A DNA stretch of 64,000 bases from Lathyrus oleraceus (GCF_024323335.1 NC_066584.1:420089819-420153818); one strand, 5' to 3'; positions 44,974-56,815 are shown, counted from the stretch's first letter. A program made the numbers and translations. Notes: generated from the sequence alone by a model not told the origin.

Positions 44974-44993
44974 GGGGTGATGTACATCACCCC
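44974..44993 (+). repeat. Perfect 20 bp palindrome in Ogre-D leader
   Basis: GGGGTGATGTACATCACCCC is fully self-complementary and lies about 440 bases downstream of the TATA box, in transcribed leader. It is identical in Ogre-E. Confidence 0.8.
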
Positions 44994-47527
44994 AGCTTTC
45001 CAATGATATGAGGATCGCGTGTTTTCATCAAGTTTTTATAACTTGTAACTTCCACCGGAGCTAGCATGCTCGCCGGAGAAGACGGGGGTGTACACCACCG
45101 TCCCAGTTGCCAAATTTAATTTGGTCCGTTTGATTGCATCTCTAGTTTGAATCGTAGCCTTTAGATCTTATGACTTTTAATAATGCATTGTGCTTCGCCT
45201 TTGGCTCTGGATCACCATGAGCGCGCACATGAGGACCCTTGGATGTGCCACATCATTTAATGAAACAGATCCAACGCGCCAGGCTTTTTGCATTTTTTGA
45301 TTTATTCATTTTATTTTCTTTATTTCATTTTATTTCAAAAATTCATGTCTTCTTCATTTTAAATTCAAAAAATATGGGACCAATTGCATTATTTCTCTTT
45401 TTAATTCTAGTTTCTGAAAATGATTTTTAATATTTTTTATTTTGTCATTTGATATTTTTTGCGAATTTTCTCTTTTCTAGTTATTTTAAATTCATTTTAA
45501 ATAGTTTCCAATATTCAAAAAATGCAAAAATATTTTCTTAACATCTTTGAATGATGATGAATCCATGAAAAATATTCTCATCAATTTCTTAATTGATTTG
45601 AGATTTATTTGAGATTTAATTCAATTATGTTATTTTTTATTCATTTTTAATTGTTTAAAAATAGTTTCTGGTTTCCAAAAATGCTGAAATTTTTTGTCAA
45701 ACTTTGTTTGACCTTGTTGAATTTAAGATTAAGTGAATGGCTTTGTATTAGAGATAGGTTGCTTCTTGGTCAAGCAAAAAAAAGAACCTAAATCAATACA
45801 AGATCGTTCTTCTTTTCTTTTGACATGACAAGTTGTAGGAGCTTGGCTTACTAGTCATGGTCTCTAACTTGTGTTTGTTGTCTATAGTTTTATTGATCGG
45901 CCTCAGATAGGTGTGACTACTACATTAGTCCACTTACGATTGCTTAACATAGCGTTAAATTGCCTTATGGCACACTAACATTAACTACTAACACTAACTT
46001 TTAATTCAAGCCCTTCAATTCTTGCAATTTATTTTAATGCAATTTAATATTCTTGTACATCATTTCATTTGCTTTTGCCCTTTGCTCACTTGAGTTCATG
46101 TTTATGTTAATGCAATTTGCCTTTTGCTCACTTGAGCACATTATTGTGTATATACTATTGTGCTTGTTTTGTTGTGTTTGTGTGAACCAAATGCAAATGG
46201 ACAAAAGGACTTAGATTTTAGGACCCTACCTATGCTAAATGGAGTCAAAGAGCAACTAGGCCTCATGCCTTTAGAATGCTATAAAATAAGAAAAATGTCA
46301 AAGAGCAACTAGGCCTCATGCCTTTAGAATGCTTAACTCAGTCTTGTCCATTCTTTATTTGTATTGTGGAACTTTTTGATTTGTGTGTTCTTGTGTGCTA
46401 GGGATCCAAACTTGCCAATTAGAAGAACCATTGTCATGAGCATCCAAAGTGAGAGATACAAAAGCCATTGGAAGATTCCTAAGAGCTTGATTGTTATATG
46501 TTTGATTGCCTGAGTTATTTGCTATTTGCTTGCTAATTCCAAAGGATGAGAGCAACTTGGATCATCATTATGATCTCAAGAAGGGAACTCCATGTGGTTT
46601 TACTTCTCTTCCTTCATCTTTGCATGTTTAGGACCTAGTCATTCTTCTTCTTCCCTCCACTCTAACCCAAGCCAAACTTTTGTGCAAACATTAACATTTG
46701 TTATCAAAATTAGAAACCTAAGCATTACGCTTTTGATTTTCCAAATTCCTTTTCATAACACTTATTTTGAATTTAATCCTTAAGTCAACTTTGACCTTAC
46801 TTTGTGAATACTTTTCATTTGTAAGTGCAACTCACTCAATTGTTTTGTGGTTTCATCGGCCACTTTTGCCTAATCTTTTCATAAACATTAGCTATTAGGT
46901 TTGAGTTATCCTAGAGGTTGATATAATGCTCACCTATATCCTTAGTGATGGACTATAAGACTTCCATGCTTATTATAGGGTTAACCTTTCACTAGCATGT
47001 TGAAGCTCTCCTCACATGGTGGATTTGTGGTTTTATGTTGAGTTTTCTCCCTTTGATAACAAAAGACCTTAAGGCTTTTGGACCAATAAATTCACAATTT
47101 CTTTTTTGAGATTTTTACCCCGAACTACGAGGTTTTGATCCTAATCTTTTTTAAGATGGTACGTAGGCAATGGGTTTATCCATTCAAACACAAAATTTTA
47201 AATAAGTTGTATATTCTTTTCTCATCTCCCCAATCATGTTTGCACAAATATTTTTCACAAATACCAACCTACTTTACAACATAGGTGAAAAGGGCACCCT
47301 TAGAGTACTAAGGATGTTTTGGGTGCTTAAAACCTTCCCATTGCATAACCAACCCCCTTACCCAGATCTCTGACATTTTTATTAGTTTTTTATTTGATAA
47401 AACTTCTCGGTTTTTGTTCGCTTTCTAACCTTTCCTTTGGATAAATAGAAGTGCGGGGGAGACTCGACTTGTATGACTTACTTTTGATTTAGTCAATAAA
47501 TCTAAAGGTAATGAATACCCCGCTACA

Positions 47528-48428
47528 GATACGTCTCGTGACTGTATATAAAATATAGTCCATCAGGTACTTGACTGCAAGTGCACAGTCTAGTCGTTTT
47601 AGTTTTAAAAGATATCGAACCCACATGGACCGATGGTCAAACTAATGCTATCGATGTTACTATGTTTAGCTAAGGAGATGATTTTTAGAGTTTTGGTTGA
47701 ACAAAAATAATATCTAAAGAAAATTAAGTTTTAAGATAATATTAATAGAGGGATATCAGTATGCAACACATTAATCGTCAAGGTTTCGATAAGTCACCAG
47801 TGTATATTTTAATTACCAAATATCTTTTAGTAGAAAATACTCATTTAAAAGGCTTTATCTCACACTCTCGTGATTGTTGACTCGGACTATACTTTTAAGT
47901 CAAAATGTACGCTCTCGTTGTCCTATTTGAAGTTAAAAATACTTTTTGAAAATAAATAAGTTCTAATTGCTTTTAAAGTGCTCTCGTTGTTTTTAAAATC
48001 AATGCCTAGTTTTTACTATCCAGTTCGACCCTCACGCTCTCGCGATTGTCGGTTCTAAGCTTAGTTAATTTCCCACTCTCGTGGAAAAACCGTATTAAAT
48101 AGCTTCTCACTCTCGTGACAAAGTTAATTAAATTTAAATTAAAAACAACAACCAAAAATATTACTTAAGAAAATAAGTTTACACCGATTATTATTGAATC
48201 CCGTCTAATTAAATTGTTTACATACCGATACCGGTAATTTAGCCAGACATGTTAATTAATGCAAACACAGACGAACATAAACAGACCAACAATAAGGAAA
48301 ACATGATTAAAGCAATAATAATAATAATTTAATAGAAACCTGGAACTTTGATTAATCGAATATGCCGAATCTTGAAGTACTTGAGCAGTCCTCCATAGGT
48401 CGGTAGGATTCTGCTTCTTCGAAACAAT
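47528..48428. other. Non-coding LTR-like segment of unknown element
   Basis: AT-rich, no gene. It contains TATCGAACCCACATGGACC near 47613, a phrase common in plant gypsy LTRs, and at least six phrases of the type CACTCTCGTGATTGT (47871, 47904, 47981, 48031, 48073, 48108). Since an Athila-type integrase remnant lies on the other side of element F, this may be the LTR of that element; that is a guess. Confidence 0.35.
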
Positions 48429-49528
48429 TGTTAGACGGTGTGGCTGGTGATCGAGAGGGGGGTGAATAGATCACCTCTTTGAAATTTAACGGATTTAAAG
48501 TTTTATCAGAGTTTTTAAAGTTGGCGGAAAATATCAGTCCCGAATCGACTTCCGTCTATTCTGAACCGCTACTAGAAAACCGGACACACGAGTTTAATGC
48601 TGGATTTGAATAAGAATGACAGAAACAATCAACACCAGAATTTTAGCTAATTGAATGCACTTATCATTAAAGTCTATTTCCAATGAATAAAACCTAGCTA
48701 ACAATTTTGTCAAACAGTTGGTGTGTATGTGATCAATGATGAACAGCAGTAGAGTTTAATTAAAAAGGTTTTCTTGCCACTGCTGTCTTGCAAAAGGAAC
48801 AATCACAACACACTAACTGAAATTGCGAAAACTGTTTTAAACGTAAAGAGGAGTAAGGTAAGAATACGATACGCAGAGATTTGGTAAGGAAGTTCCCCAC
48901 GTCGTCCTCGCGTGTGGGTACGTCTCCCTCTCAATTTCAAATGAAATTGAGAACTTTGATTATCAATTATTGCCGAATTCGTTGATACAAGGTTATGATA
49001 CAAAGACAGAATTCTAAATTCCAAGAACTTCTTCTTGTATGAACCTTCACTTGATCTGAGCACGATCAAGAATTTCCTGCACGAAATTGCAAACAATTCA
49101 CCGGTTCCACGACCTGCTTGTGAAATCCCCCGATCTCCAAACGCTGCGGCTGCGGCTGAATCTGTTCTGCAAACGTGACTCACAAACCCTCAAGAACACT
49201 CCAGTTCTTGAAGGATAAACCAGTAGGTTTTTCCTCGAAACCCCCTTCAATCTTCAACTCAGCTAGATCCTCGATCGTTCCACTGAAAACCACAGCTAGA
49301 TCCTTGATCGTACCACTGAACGTTATCTCGATAATCCTTTAATCCAGAGAACAAGAATGGTTATGTGTTGATGTTCTTGAAGAAAAGTGATTGAGAAGAC
49401 GAAGAAGATGAAGTCTCTTTCAGGTTTCTATGTGCTCTCAAACAATTGCTGCTACACTGCTTTTGATCTTGTGTTCAATTGTTTTTCCCTCAAAGAATTC
49501 GTAAGAAGCCACTGCTATCACAACACCT

Positions 49529-49536
49529 CTTATATA
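49529..49536 (-). promoter_or_regulatory. TATA box, element F LTR
   Basis: TATATAAG on the minus strand, about 450 bases into the LTR, just downstream of the palindrome cluster. The second copy is at 56358-56365 in the 5' LTR, which would drive transcription. Confidence 0.65.
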
Positions 49537-49575
49537 TGCTGAAAACAGAAACTGTTAGAACACCAAACAAACTTA

Positions 49576-49915
49576 TGCATTGATACATGAGGGTATGCAT
49601 CGATGCATACTGTAAAGTGAATGAGTTTTTGGTGAAATGGATAAAGCATGGATCGATGCATAATTCGTATGTATTGATGCATATGACATTTCCACTAACA
49701 TGTATCGATGCCTAATACGTATGCATTGATACATAGGCTGTTTCAACTGATCATGCATCGATGCAAGGATCGTTTGGATCGATCCATAGAGCATTTTGCC
49801 TTTCATGTGTCGACACATGACTCGTATGCATCGATGCATACTGAACAAAAAAAGTGTTGTGATTTACCACATGCTGTATGGATCGATGCACAGGCTTATG
49901 TGTTGATGCATACTG
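49576..49915 (-). repeat. Paired ATCGAT palindromes in element F U3
   Basis: Twelve 13 bp sites of consensus TGNATCGATNCAT, arranged as six pairs with about 20-25 bases between centres, pairs 50-70 bases apart. They occupy the 40-390 bases upstream of the TATA box. Duplicated in the other LTR at 56405-56744. Confidence 0.85.
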
Positions 49916-50118
49916 ACACAAAATGGATTTTATGAGTTCTTTTAAGAGATGTATCAATGTAGGTCTTTATGTACAGTCATGCAACAATAGAATGGGATAA
50001 AAACACAGTAAAAACACAAATGTATCATGTAAGGTAAAGCACAGCCAACATTTGGATGATGATCACACAATTCGCTATCATTCAAAATTTATTCAAAGTA
50101 AAGAATTTTCTCACAAAC

Positions 50119-50245
50119 TCCCCCTTTTTGATGATGGCAAATTTTTGGCAAGATGTGTGATACTCCCCCTGAGTTTGTGCATGTCTGTCAACATCTGCAT
50201 TTTAGTTTGTGCATGTCTGTCAACATCTGCATTTCTCCCCCTTTG
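50119..50245 (-). other. Multiple polypurine tracts of element F
   Basis: On the minus strand AAAAAGGGGGAG (near 50120), CAGGGGGAG (50163-50171) and ACAAAGGGGGAG (50235-50246), within 260 bases of the 3' LTR. Repeated GGGGGAG tracts are a known Sirevirus feature. A 31 bp unit is duplicated with period 32 at 50172-50234. Confidence 0.8.
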
Positions 50246-50860
50246 TCAACATCAAAAAGAAAAAAAACAGGTTTATCAAGGCAACATGTAGCAGAACACA
50301 GCAAAATTGATAGATAAGCTAACAATCACACAGAATGAAGCTTACAAAGTAAAGAATCACTCACAAAGAATGACAAATAAGGGCAATAACATCAGAAGTA
50401 AACAAAAGGTTATAAGCATTTAAGTAGTATGAACGAGTTTAAGAATTACATAAGCTAAACCATATATTGTGCAACAATTAAAAAACTTAAGCAACATGAA
50501 AAAAATGCATTTAATCCAAATAGCAGTCAGTATGTGTCGATGCATATGGCCATGAATCGATCCATAGCATGCAATTTTGTTTTTAAAGGGTCTATGTATC
50601 GATACAAACGACGGATGGATCGATACATCCTGAACCAGTTTTGAGAAATTTGAAATGTATAAGATATGAATCGATGCATACATGTTTGGATCGATACATA
50701 CTGATGCCAAACCAGATTTTAATGAATTTTTGTGCAGTATGGATTTGCATTATGCCCAGAAGTATGTCATGATAATTATGCCCAAGTATGATTCACAAAT
50801 CAGAATTTTTAATGTTCAAACAGTATAAGCAAAAAAAAACTTTTGTTCTAACATACACAA
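50246..50860 (-). other. Element F 3' untranslated region
   Basis: AT-rich, no env-like frame. Six more ATCGAT-type palindromes in three pairs occur at 50529-50702, the same kind as in U3. Otherwise I see nothing. Confidence 0.7.
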
Positions 50861-53419
50861 TCATATAATTCTAAATGAGATATAGATAGGAGTGATATTA
50901 CCTCTGTTGGTGTAACCTTGTGAGGAATAAGTGTAATCTAAAACCAATCTCATCAACCAAGGTGAGGCATAATAAAAATAAGAAGAAACATGCTTATCCT
51001 TATCCAGATTTCCGTTGGTAGGCATAGGAGTGTCAATTGATTTTGAGTCATTCATTCCAAAGCGCTTGAGTAGTTCTCTGCAGTATTTTGTTTGACATAC
51101 TGATGTACCCTCATCAAGTTGCTTAATTTGCTGTCCTAGGAAGTAATTCAGCTCCCCCATTAGACTCATCTCAAATTCACCCTGCATAACCTTAGAAAAT
51201 TCTTCGACCAAGTGTATGTTAGTTGAACCAAAAATTATATCGTCTACATAAACTTGAACTAAAAGAATGTGCTTTCCTTTGTGTTTAATAAAGAGAGTAT
51301 TATCCACTTTACCTCTTGAATATCCATGATCAATTAGAAATTTGCTAAGCCTTTCATACAAAACCCGAGGGGCTTGTTTAAGACCATACAAGGCTCGTTT
51401 TAATTTGTAAACATGATCTGGATTTTCAGCATTTTCAAAACCAGGAGGTTGTGAAACATATACCTCTTCATTTATGACACCATTAAGAAAAGCACTCTTT
51501 ACGTCCATTTGGTAAAGCTTAAAATCATTAGAACACGCATAGGCAAGCAAAAGACGTATAGCTTCAAGGCGAGCAACTGGAGCATAAGTTTCCTCATAGT
51601 CTATGCCCTCGTCTTGGTTATACCCTTGTGCTACTAAACGTGCCTTGTTCCTAGTTATCACTCCGTTTTCATCAAGTTTATTTCTAAAAACCCATTTAGT
51701 ACCTATGATATGATGATCTCGCGGACGAGGGACAAGTTCCCAAACGTCATTTCTTTTAAATTGATTAAGTTCTTCTTGCATGGCCATTAGCCAAAATTCA
51801 TCAATCAAGGCCTCTTTGGCATTTTTAGGTTCTACTTGTGAAACAAACGCGAAGTGAGAACAAAAATTACTTATCTTAGAATGAGTCATTACTCCCTTTG
51901 AAATATCTCCCAAGATGTTGTCGATAGGATGGTCTTTTGAAGATTTCCAAGCTGGTGGAAGGTCATTCACTTCAGCTGTCCTTTCTTCCTCATTTTCTTC
52001 ATGACTAGTATCTTCCTCCTTCTCATGGGCAGCTGTTTTGGACTGATCAGTTTCCTCAACATCTTCCTTGAGTATGTCTTCTGTAGATACACCTGCATCA
52101 TCAAAAGAAATACCTTTTCCGACATTTTTCGGATAAGACTCATCAAAAGAAACATGAACAGATTCTTAAACAGTAAGTAAACGCTTATTATACACTCTAT
52201 ATGCTTTACTTGACAGTGAGTAACCAAGAAATATACCTTCATCCGCTTTTGCATCAAACTTCCCAATATTTTCCTTACCGTTATTTAAAACAAAACACTT
52301 ACAACCGAATACGTGAAGATGTGACAAGTTTGGTTTTCTTCCTTTCAAAAGTTCATAAGGAGTTTTATTTAAAATAGGGCGAATTAAGATTCTGTTTAAA
52401 ACATAACAGGCTGTGCTGACAGCATCAGCCCAAAAGTATTTTGGTAATCCACCCTCATTAAGCATTGTTCTTGCCAACTCCTCTAAAACACGATTTTTAC
52501 GCTCCACAACGCCATTTTGTTGTGGAGTTCGAGGAGCTGAAAAATTATGCTCAATACCATACTTGTCACAGTACTTCTCAAAGTGATAATTTTGAAACTC
52601 ACCACCATGATCGCTACGAATTGTAACTATTTTGGAATTCATCTTGTTTTGGGACAGATTTGCAAAATTCTTAAAAGCAGAAAAAGTTTCATCTTTGTTA
52701 TGAAGGAATATAGTCCAAGTAAATCTAGAGTAGTCATCAACTATTACAAAGCCATAGTAATTTCCACCTAGGCTCTTTGTCCTAGAAGGTCCAAAGAGGT
52801 CCATATGGAGAAGCTCAAGGGGTCGTGAAGTTGAAATTACGTTTTTAGATTTAAAAGAGACCCTCGTTTGCTTTCCCATTTGGCACGCGTCACATAGGTG
52901 GTCTTTTGAAAATTTTATTTTTGGTAGACCGACTACTAGATCCTTAGATACAACCTTATTAAGCAAATCGAAATTAACATGCGCTAAACGTCGATGCCAA
53001 AGCCAAGAATCATCATTCAAGGTGACTAGACATTTAGTACTTGTCAAAGGTACATCAAACAGGTCAAGCATATAGATATTGTTTACTCTTACACCCTTAA
53101 ACACAATGTTCTGTTCAGCATGTTCAATTATGCAGCAAGTTTTTGTGAACGAAACTTTATAGCCCATGTCGCATAGTTGACTTATGCTTAACAAATTATG
53201 TTTAAGTCCCTCTACTAGATGGACATTTGAAATAGTAGTGGTGGAGGGATTACCTACACTACCTTTGCCGAGTATAGCTCCTTTGTTATTGTCTCCATAA
53301 GTAACATATCCCTTCTTCTTTGCCTTGAAGTCTATAAAAAGCGATATGTCACCGGTCATGTGCCTCGAGCAGCCGCTGTCAAGAAACCACCTTCTATCTG
53401 CGGAGGCAAGGCACTCATC
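50861..53419 (-). pseudogene. pol: Element F pol: protease, integrase, RT; RNase H deleted
   Basis: The frame opens at 53419, just after a TAG at 53422-53420. Protease DSG lies in WFLDSGCSRHMTGD near 53370. Integrase: HHCC finger (RRLAHVNFDLLNK...CDACQMGK), then the DDE triad in HMDLFGPS, RSDHGGEF and NGVVERKN. A TAA at 52168-52166 interrupts after KRLLTV where a Glu is usual. RT follows, with YVDD at 51250-51239, and runs to [15 protein letters not shown]. At about 50985 homology stops; the expected SLLYLTASRPDI segment and all of RNase H are absent, replaced by unrelated sequence to TAA at 50861. Copia order PR-INT-RT is clear. Not autonomous. Confidence 0.9.
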
Positions 53420-53427
53420 CTACAATA

Positions 53428-55224
53428 TCAAAAGAGAGAAGTTGGTACCCAATTTTCATTGGGTCCAAGTGGGTAAGTGCTAACATGGTTGCCTTTTGGC
53501 TTCCATTGATAAATACCTTTAGGGACAAGAAATCTCCTAAACTTGCATTTCTCAATGGTATGGCCAGCATGACAACAATAATGACATAAACCATGATGAT
53601 GTGTTTGTTGTTTCTTGTTCATTGAATCCTTTAGAATAAAAGAGTATTTTGCATATGGAGGATTTAATGACTTCTTAAACAACCTAGAGTCAACGGCATA
53701 AGTAACTTTAGGTTGTAGCGCCTTCTTTAATTTGACCTTAAGAGTGTTTACCTCTTTTTGCCAAATATAACAAGCGTCACAATACCTAACTCTACTACAT
53801 CCATCAATGTCAATATTTTTTGAATTTTCTGCAATACTAGCTTTCAACGCTTCTAAATCAATTTCAGCTTTGTTTACTTTACCTTCCAAAAATGAAAAAA
53901 TATGTTTGTCGGAAGATAGTCTTTTAAAAGCATCTACAGCTTCGTTATGCAGTTTTTCAAAAGCTATTTTTAGTTCCGAAAAAGACATAGAAGAGAAATT
54001 ATTGTAATAGGCTTGTTTTACCTTTTTGTCATTGTTTTTCTTCTTGTGGTAGGACGGATTTTTTGTGTGAGCCATAAGGCACAGATTTACGGCTTCATCA
54101 CCATCACTTGAGCTTTGTGTGCTTGATGAATCACTATCACTTTCCCATGCAATGTACGCTCTTCTTTGTTTGATGTACCCTTTTGGTGAATCTTTTCTTT
54201 GATCCTTATACTTCATAGGGCAGTCCGTTTTATCATGTCCAGATTTACCACAATTAAAACAAGATCCTCTTCCTCTACTCTTCTTGTTCTCTTCTTGTTT
54301 CGAATTTGTAGATTGTCTTCGAAACTTCATGAGATTTTTGTCGGAATGCTTGACTCCATTCTTTCGAATGAATCTATTATATCTCCTTACAAACAGTCCC
54401 ATTTCCTCATCATCCGAGTCTTTGTCACTACTTGAATCATTGTCGCTTTGCTCTTTTCGTGAGGACTTAGAGCTAGAGGCCACAAGAGCTATTGGCTTCT
54501 TCTCTCCCTCTTTGTCTCTTTTCTTCTCCTTTTCCTTCTTACTTTTGTTCTCATATTTTTCAAGACTTTCCAATGCTTGCTGATGTTCTTCCAGCTTTCC
54601 AAACAGAGTTGTAATCGTAAGTCTTGTTAGATCGTTGGCTTCCTTAATTGCTGTTACTTTAGGTTGCCACTCCCTGCTAAGACACTTGAGAATTTTATTA
54701 GTAGCAATTTCATTGGAAATAGGTTTTCCAAGCGCATTCAATCGGTTAGTTAGATGAGTGAATCTCTTTTGCATGTCGGAGATAAATTCTCCTTGTTTCA
54801 TGCGAAAGAGCTCAAACTCTTGATTGAGTGTGTTAATGCGGGACTGTTTTACTTCAGTAGTACCCTCATGGGCAACTTCTAAAGCATCCCACATTTCTTT
54901 AGCTGTCGTGCAATGGGATACTCGATAATACTCATCAACACCAAGTGCTGAAATTAGCATGTTTCGAGCTCTCCAATCACACGACCACTTTTTCTCATCT
55001 TTCTCATTCCAATCATCTTCTGGTTTAGGTACTATGGCGCCAGCCGCATTTGTCATAGTAATTTGAAACGGACCATTTTCAATGGCAGCCCATACTAGCC
55101 TATCCACAGAATTTATATGAACTCGCATGCAGTCTTTCCAGTAGCCGTAATTTTCACCGTTGAAAATAGGCGCTCTATTATACGCCCCCTTTGGTTCAAA
55201 ATCCATACTGTTCCAGGCAGCCAC
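53428..55224 (-). CDS. gag: Element F Gag
   Basis: 598 residues, intact. ATG at 55224 lies only about 17 bases after the PBS. N-terminal copia Gag region (NGENYGYWKDCMRVHINSVD, DUF4219/UBN2-like), a Lys/Glu-rich stretch near residues 225-245, an acidic Ser/Asp patch, then a canonical CCHC knuckle CFNCGKSGHDKTDC near 321, and a second, CHYCCHAGHTIEKC, near 546. The two widely spaced knuckles and the length fit Sirevirus Gag. It ends TGA at 53430; the pol frame is offset by one base and opens 11 bases later, so Gag-Pol synthesis is not by simple read-through in this copy. Confidence 0.88.
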   Translation of the reverse strand: MAAWNSMDFEPKGAYNRAPIFNGENYGYWKDCMRVHINSVDRLVWAAIENGPFQITMTNAAGAIVPKPEDDWNEKDEKKWSCDWRARNMLISALGVDEYYRVSHCTTAKEMWDALEVAHEGTTEVKQSRINTLNQEFELFRMKQGEFISDMQKRFTHLTNRLNALGKPISNEIATNKILKCLSREWQPKVTAIKEANDLTRLTITTLFGKLEEHQQALESLEKYENKSKKEKEKKRDKEGEKKPIALVASSSKSSRKEQSDNDSSSDKDSDDEEMGLFVRRYNRFIRKNGVKHSDKNLMKFRRQSTNSKQEENKKSRGRGSCFNCGKSGHDKTDCPMKYKDQRKDSPKGYIKQRRAYIAWESDSDSSSTQSSSDGDEAVNLCLMAHTKNPSYHKKKNNDKKVKQAYYNNFSSMSFSELKIAFEKLHNEAVDAFKRLSSDKHIFSFLEGKVNKAEIDLEALKASIAENSKNIDIDGCSRVRYCDACYIWQKEVNTLKVKLKKALQPKVTYAVDSRLFKKSLNPPYAKYSFILKDSMNKKQQTHHHGLCHYCCHAGHTIEKCKFRRFLVPKGIYQWKPKGNHVSTYPLGPNENWVPTSLF

Positions 55225-55240
55225 AGAGCACCAGCGAACC

Positions 55241-55255
55241 GGCGCTCTGATACCA
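55241..55255 (-). other. Primer binding site of element F
   Basis: TGGTATCAGAGC (55255-55244), complementary to the 3' end of plant initiator Met tRNA, two bases after the 5' LTR. Confidence 0.9.
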
Positions 55256-55257
55256 CT

Positions 55258-56815
55258 TGTTAGACGGTGTGGCTAGTGATCGAGAGGGGGGTGAATAGAT
55301 CACCTCTTTGAAATTTAACGGATTTAAAGTTTTATCAGAGTTTTTAAAGTTGGCGGAAAATATCAGTCCCGAATCGACTTCCGTCTATTCTGAACCGCTA
55401 CTAGAAAACCGGACACACGAGTTTAATGCTGGATTTGAATAAGAATGACAGAAACAATCAACACCAGAATTTTAGCTAATTGAATGCACTTATCATTAAA
55501 GTCTATTTCCAATGAATAAAACCTAGCTAACAATTTTGTCAAACAGTTGGTGTGTATGTGATCAATGATGAACAGCAGTAGAGTTTAATTAAAAAGGTTT
55601 TCTTGCCACTGCTGTCTTGCAAAAGGAACAATCACAACACACTAACTGAAATTGCGAAAACTGTTTTAAACGTAAAGAGGAGTAAGGTAAGAATACGATA
55701 CGCAGAGATTTGGTAAGGAAGTTCCCCACGTCGTCCTCGCGTGTGGGTACGTCTCCCTCTCAATTTCAAATGAAATTGAGAACTTTGATTATCAATTATT
55801 GCCGAATTCGTTGATACAAGGTTATGATACAAAGACAGAATTCTAAATTCCAAGAACTTCTTCTTGTATGAACCTTCACTTGATCTGAGCACGATCAAGA
55901 ATTTCCTGCACGAAATTGCAAACAATTCACCGGTTCCACGACCTGCTTGTGAAATCCCCCGATCTCCAAACGCTGCGGCTGCGGCTGAATCTGTTCTGCA
56001 AACGTGACTCACAAACCCTCAAGAACACTCCAGTTCTTGAAGGATAAACCAGTAGGTTTTTCCTCGAAACCCCCTTCAATCTTCAACTCAGCTAGATCCT
56101 CGATCGTTCCACTGAAAACCACAGCTAGATCCTTGATCGTACCACTGAACGTTATCTCGATAATCCTTTAATCCAGAGAACAAGAATGGTTATGTGTTGA
56201 TGTTCTTGAAGAAAAGTGATTGAGAAGACGAAGAAGATGAAGTCTCTTTCAGGTTTCTATGTGCTCTCAAACAATTGCTGCTACACTGCTTTTGATCTTG
56301 TGTTCAATTGTTTTTCCCTCAAAGAATTCGTAAGAAGCCACTGCTATCACAACACCTCTTATATATGCTGAAAACAGAAACTGTTAGAACACCAAACAAA
56401 CTTATGCATTGATACATGAGGGTATGCATCGATGCATACTGTAAAGTGAATGAGTTTTTGGTGAAATGGATAAAGCATGGATCGATGCATAATTCGTATG
56501 TATTGATGCATATGACATTTCCACTAACATGTATCGATGCCTAATACGTATGCATTGATACATAGGCTGTTTCAACTGATCATGCATCGATGCAAGGATC
56601 GTTTGGATCGATCCATAGAGCATTTTGCCTTTCATGTGTCGACACATGACTCGTATGCATCGATGCATACTGAACAAAAAAAGTGTTGTGATTTACCACA
56701 TGCTGTATGGATCGATGCACAGGCTTATGTGTTGATGCATACTGACACAAAATGGATTTTATGAGTTCTTTTAAGAGATGTATCAATGTAGGTCTTTATG
56801 TACAGTCATGCAACA
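55258..56815 (-). repeat. 5' LTR of element F (1558 bp)
   Basis: Same limits as the 3' LTR. Beyond the TG end the next 11 bases (ATAGAATGGGA, 56816-56826) are also identical to those beside the other LTR at 49987-49997. TATA at 56358-56365; palindromes at 56405-56744. Confidence 0.92.

Larger units (their letters stand above)
40432..47527 (+). mobile_element. Ogre-D: 3' end of an Ogre element, interrupted by Ogre-B
   Basis: Only part of the 3' UTR, the polypurine tract and the 3' LTR are visible. The coding part must lie beyond Ogre-B, C and A, left of the window. LTR start TGTAAGACCC and end CCCCGCTACA define a third LTR subfamily, shared with Ogre-E. Confidence 0.85.
43016..47527 (+). repeat. 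3' LTR of Ogre-D (4512 bp)
   Basis: Starts TGTAAGACCC and ends CCCCGCTACA at 47527. The same limits, reversed, define the Ogre-E LTR. It carries CTATAAATAG at 44526, a perfect 20 bp palindrome at 44974, AT-rich 45290-45720 and a 37 bp direct duplication (46244-46280 and 46297-46333). The expected target duplicate to its right is GATAC. Confidence 0.88.
48429..49986 (-). repeat. 3' LTR of element F (1558 bp)
   Basis: Minus strand TGTTGCATGAC (49986) to CCGTCTAACA (48429), with matching TGTT/AACA ends. Identical to the other LTR except G at 48446 (A at 55275). Short frames within it recur in both LTRs only because the LTRs are duplicates. Confidence 0.93.
48429..56815 (-). mobile_element. Sirevirus-type Ty1/copia retrotransposon F
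   Basis: 8387 bp with TG...CA LTRs of 1558 bp at both ends. Sirevirus marks: an initiator-Met-type PBS TGGTATCAGAGC, a long gag with two CCHC knuckles, and several GGGGGAG polypurine motifs before the 3' LTR. One base difference between LTRs indicates a very recent origin. No env-like frame is present, RNase H is missing and pol has one nonsense codon. The expected target duplication is absent and the two flanks are not continuous host sequence. Confidence 0.92.

Noticed and set aside
47528..48428. Assignment to a solo LTR or a named family
   Set aside because: No matching second copy, no clear TG...CA pair and no adjacent PBS or polypurine tract in the window.
48803..49183. 126- and 91-codon frames in the Sirevirus LTR, repeated at 55632-56677
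   Set aside because: They occur twice only because the LTRs are duplicates; the 91-codon frame is the translation of the palindrome cluster.
50246..50860. Env-like gene of the Sirevirus
   Set aside because: No frame over 100 codons, no signal peptide or membrane segment.
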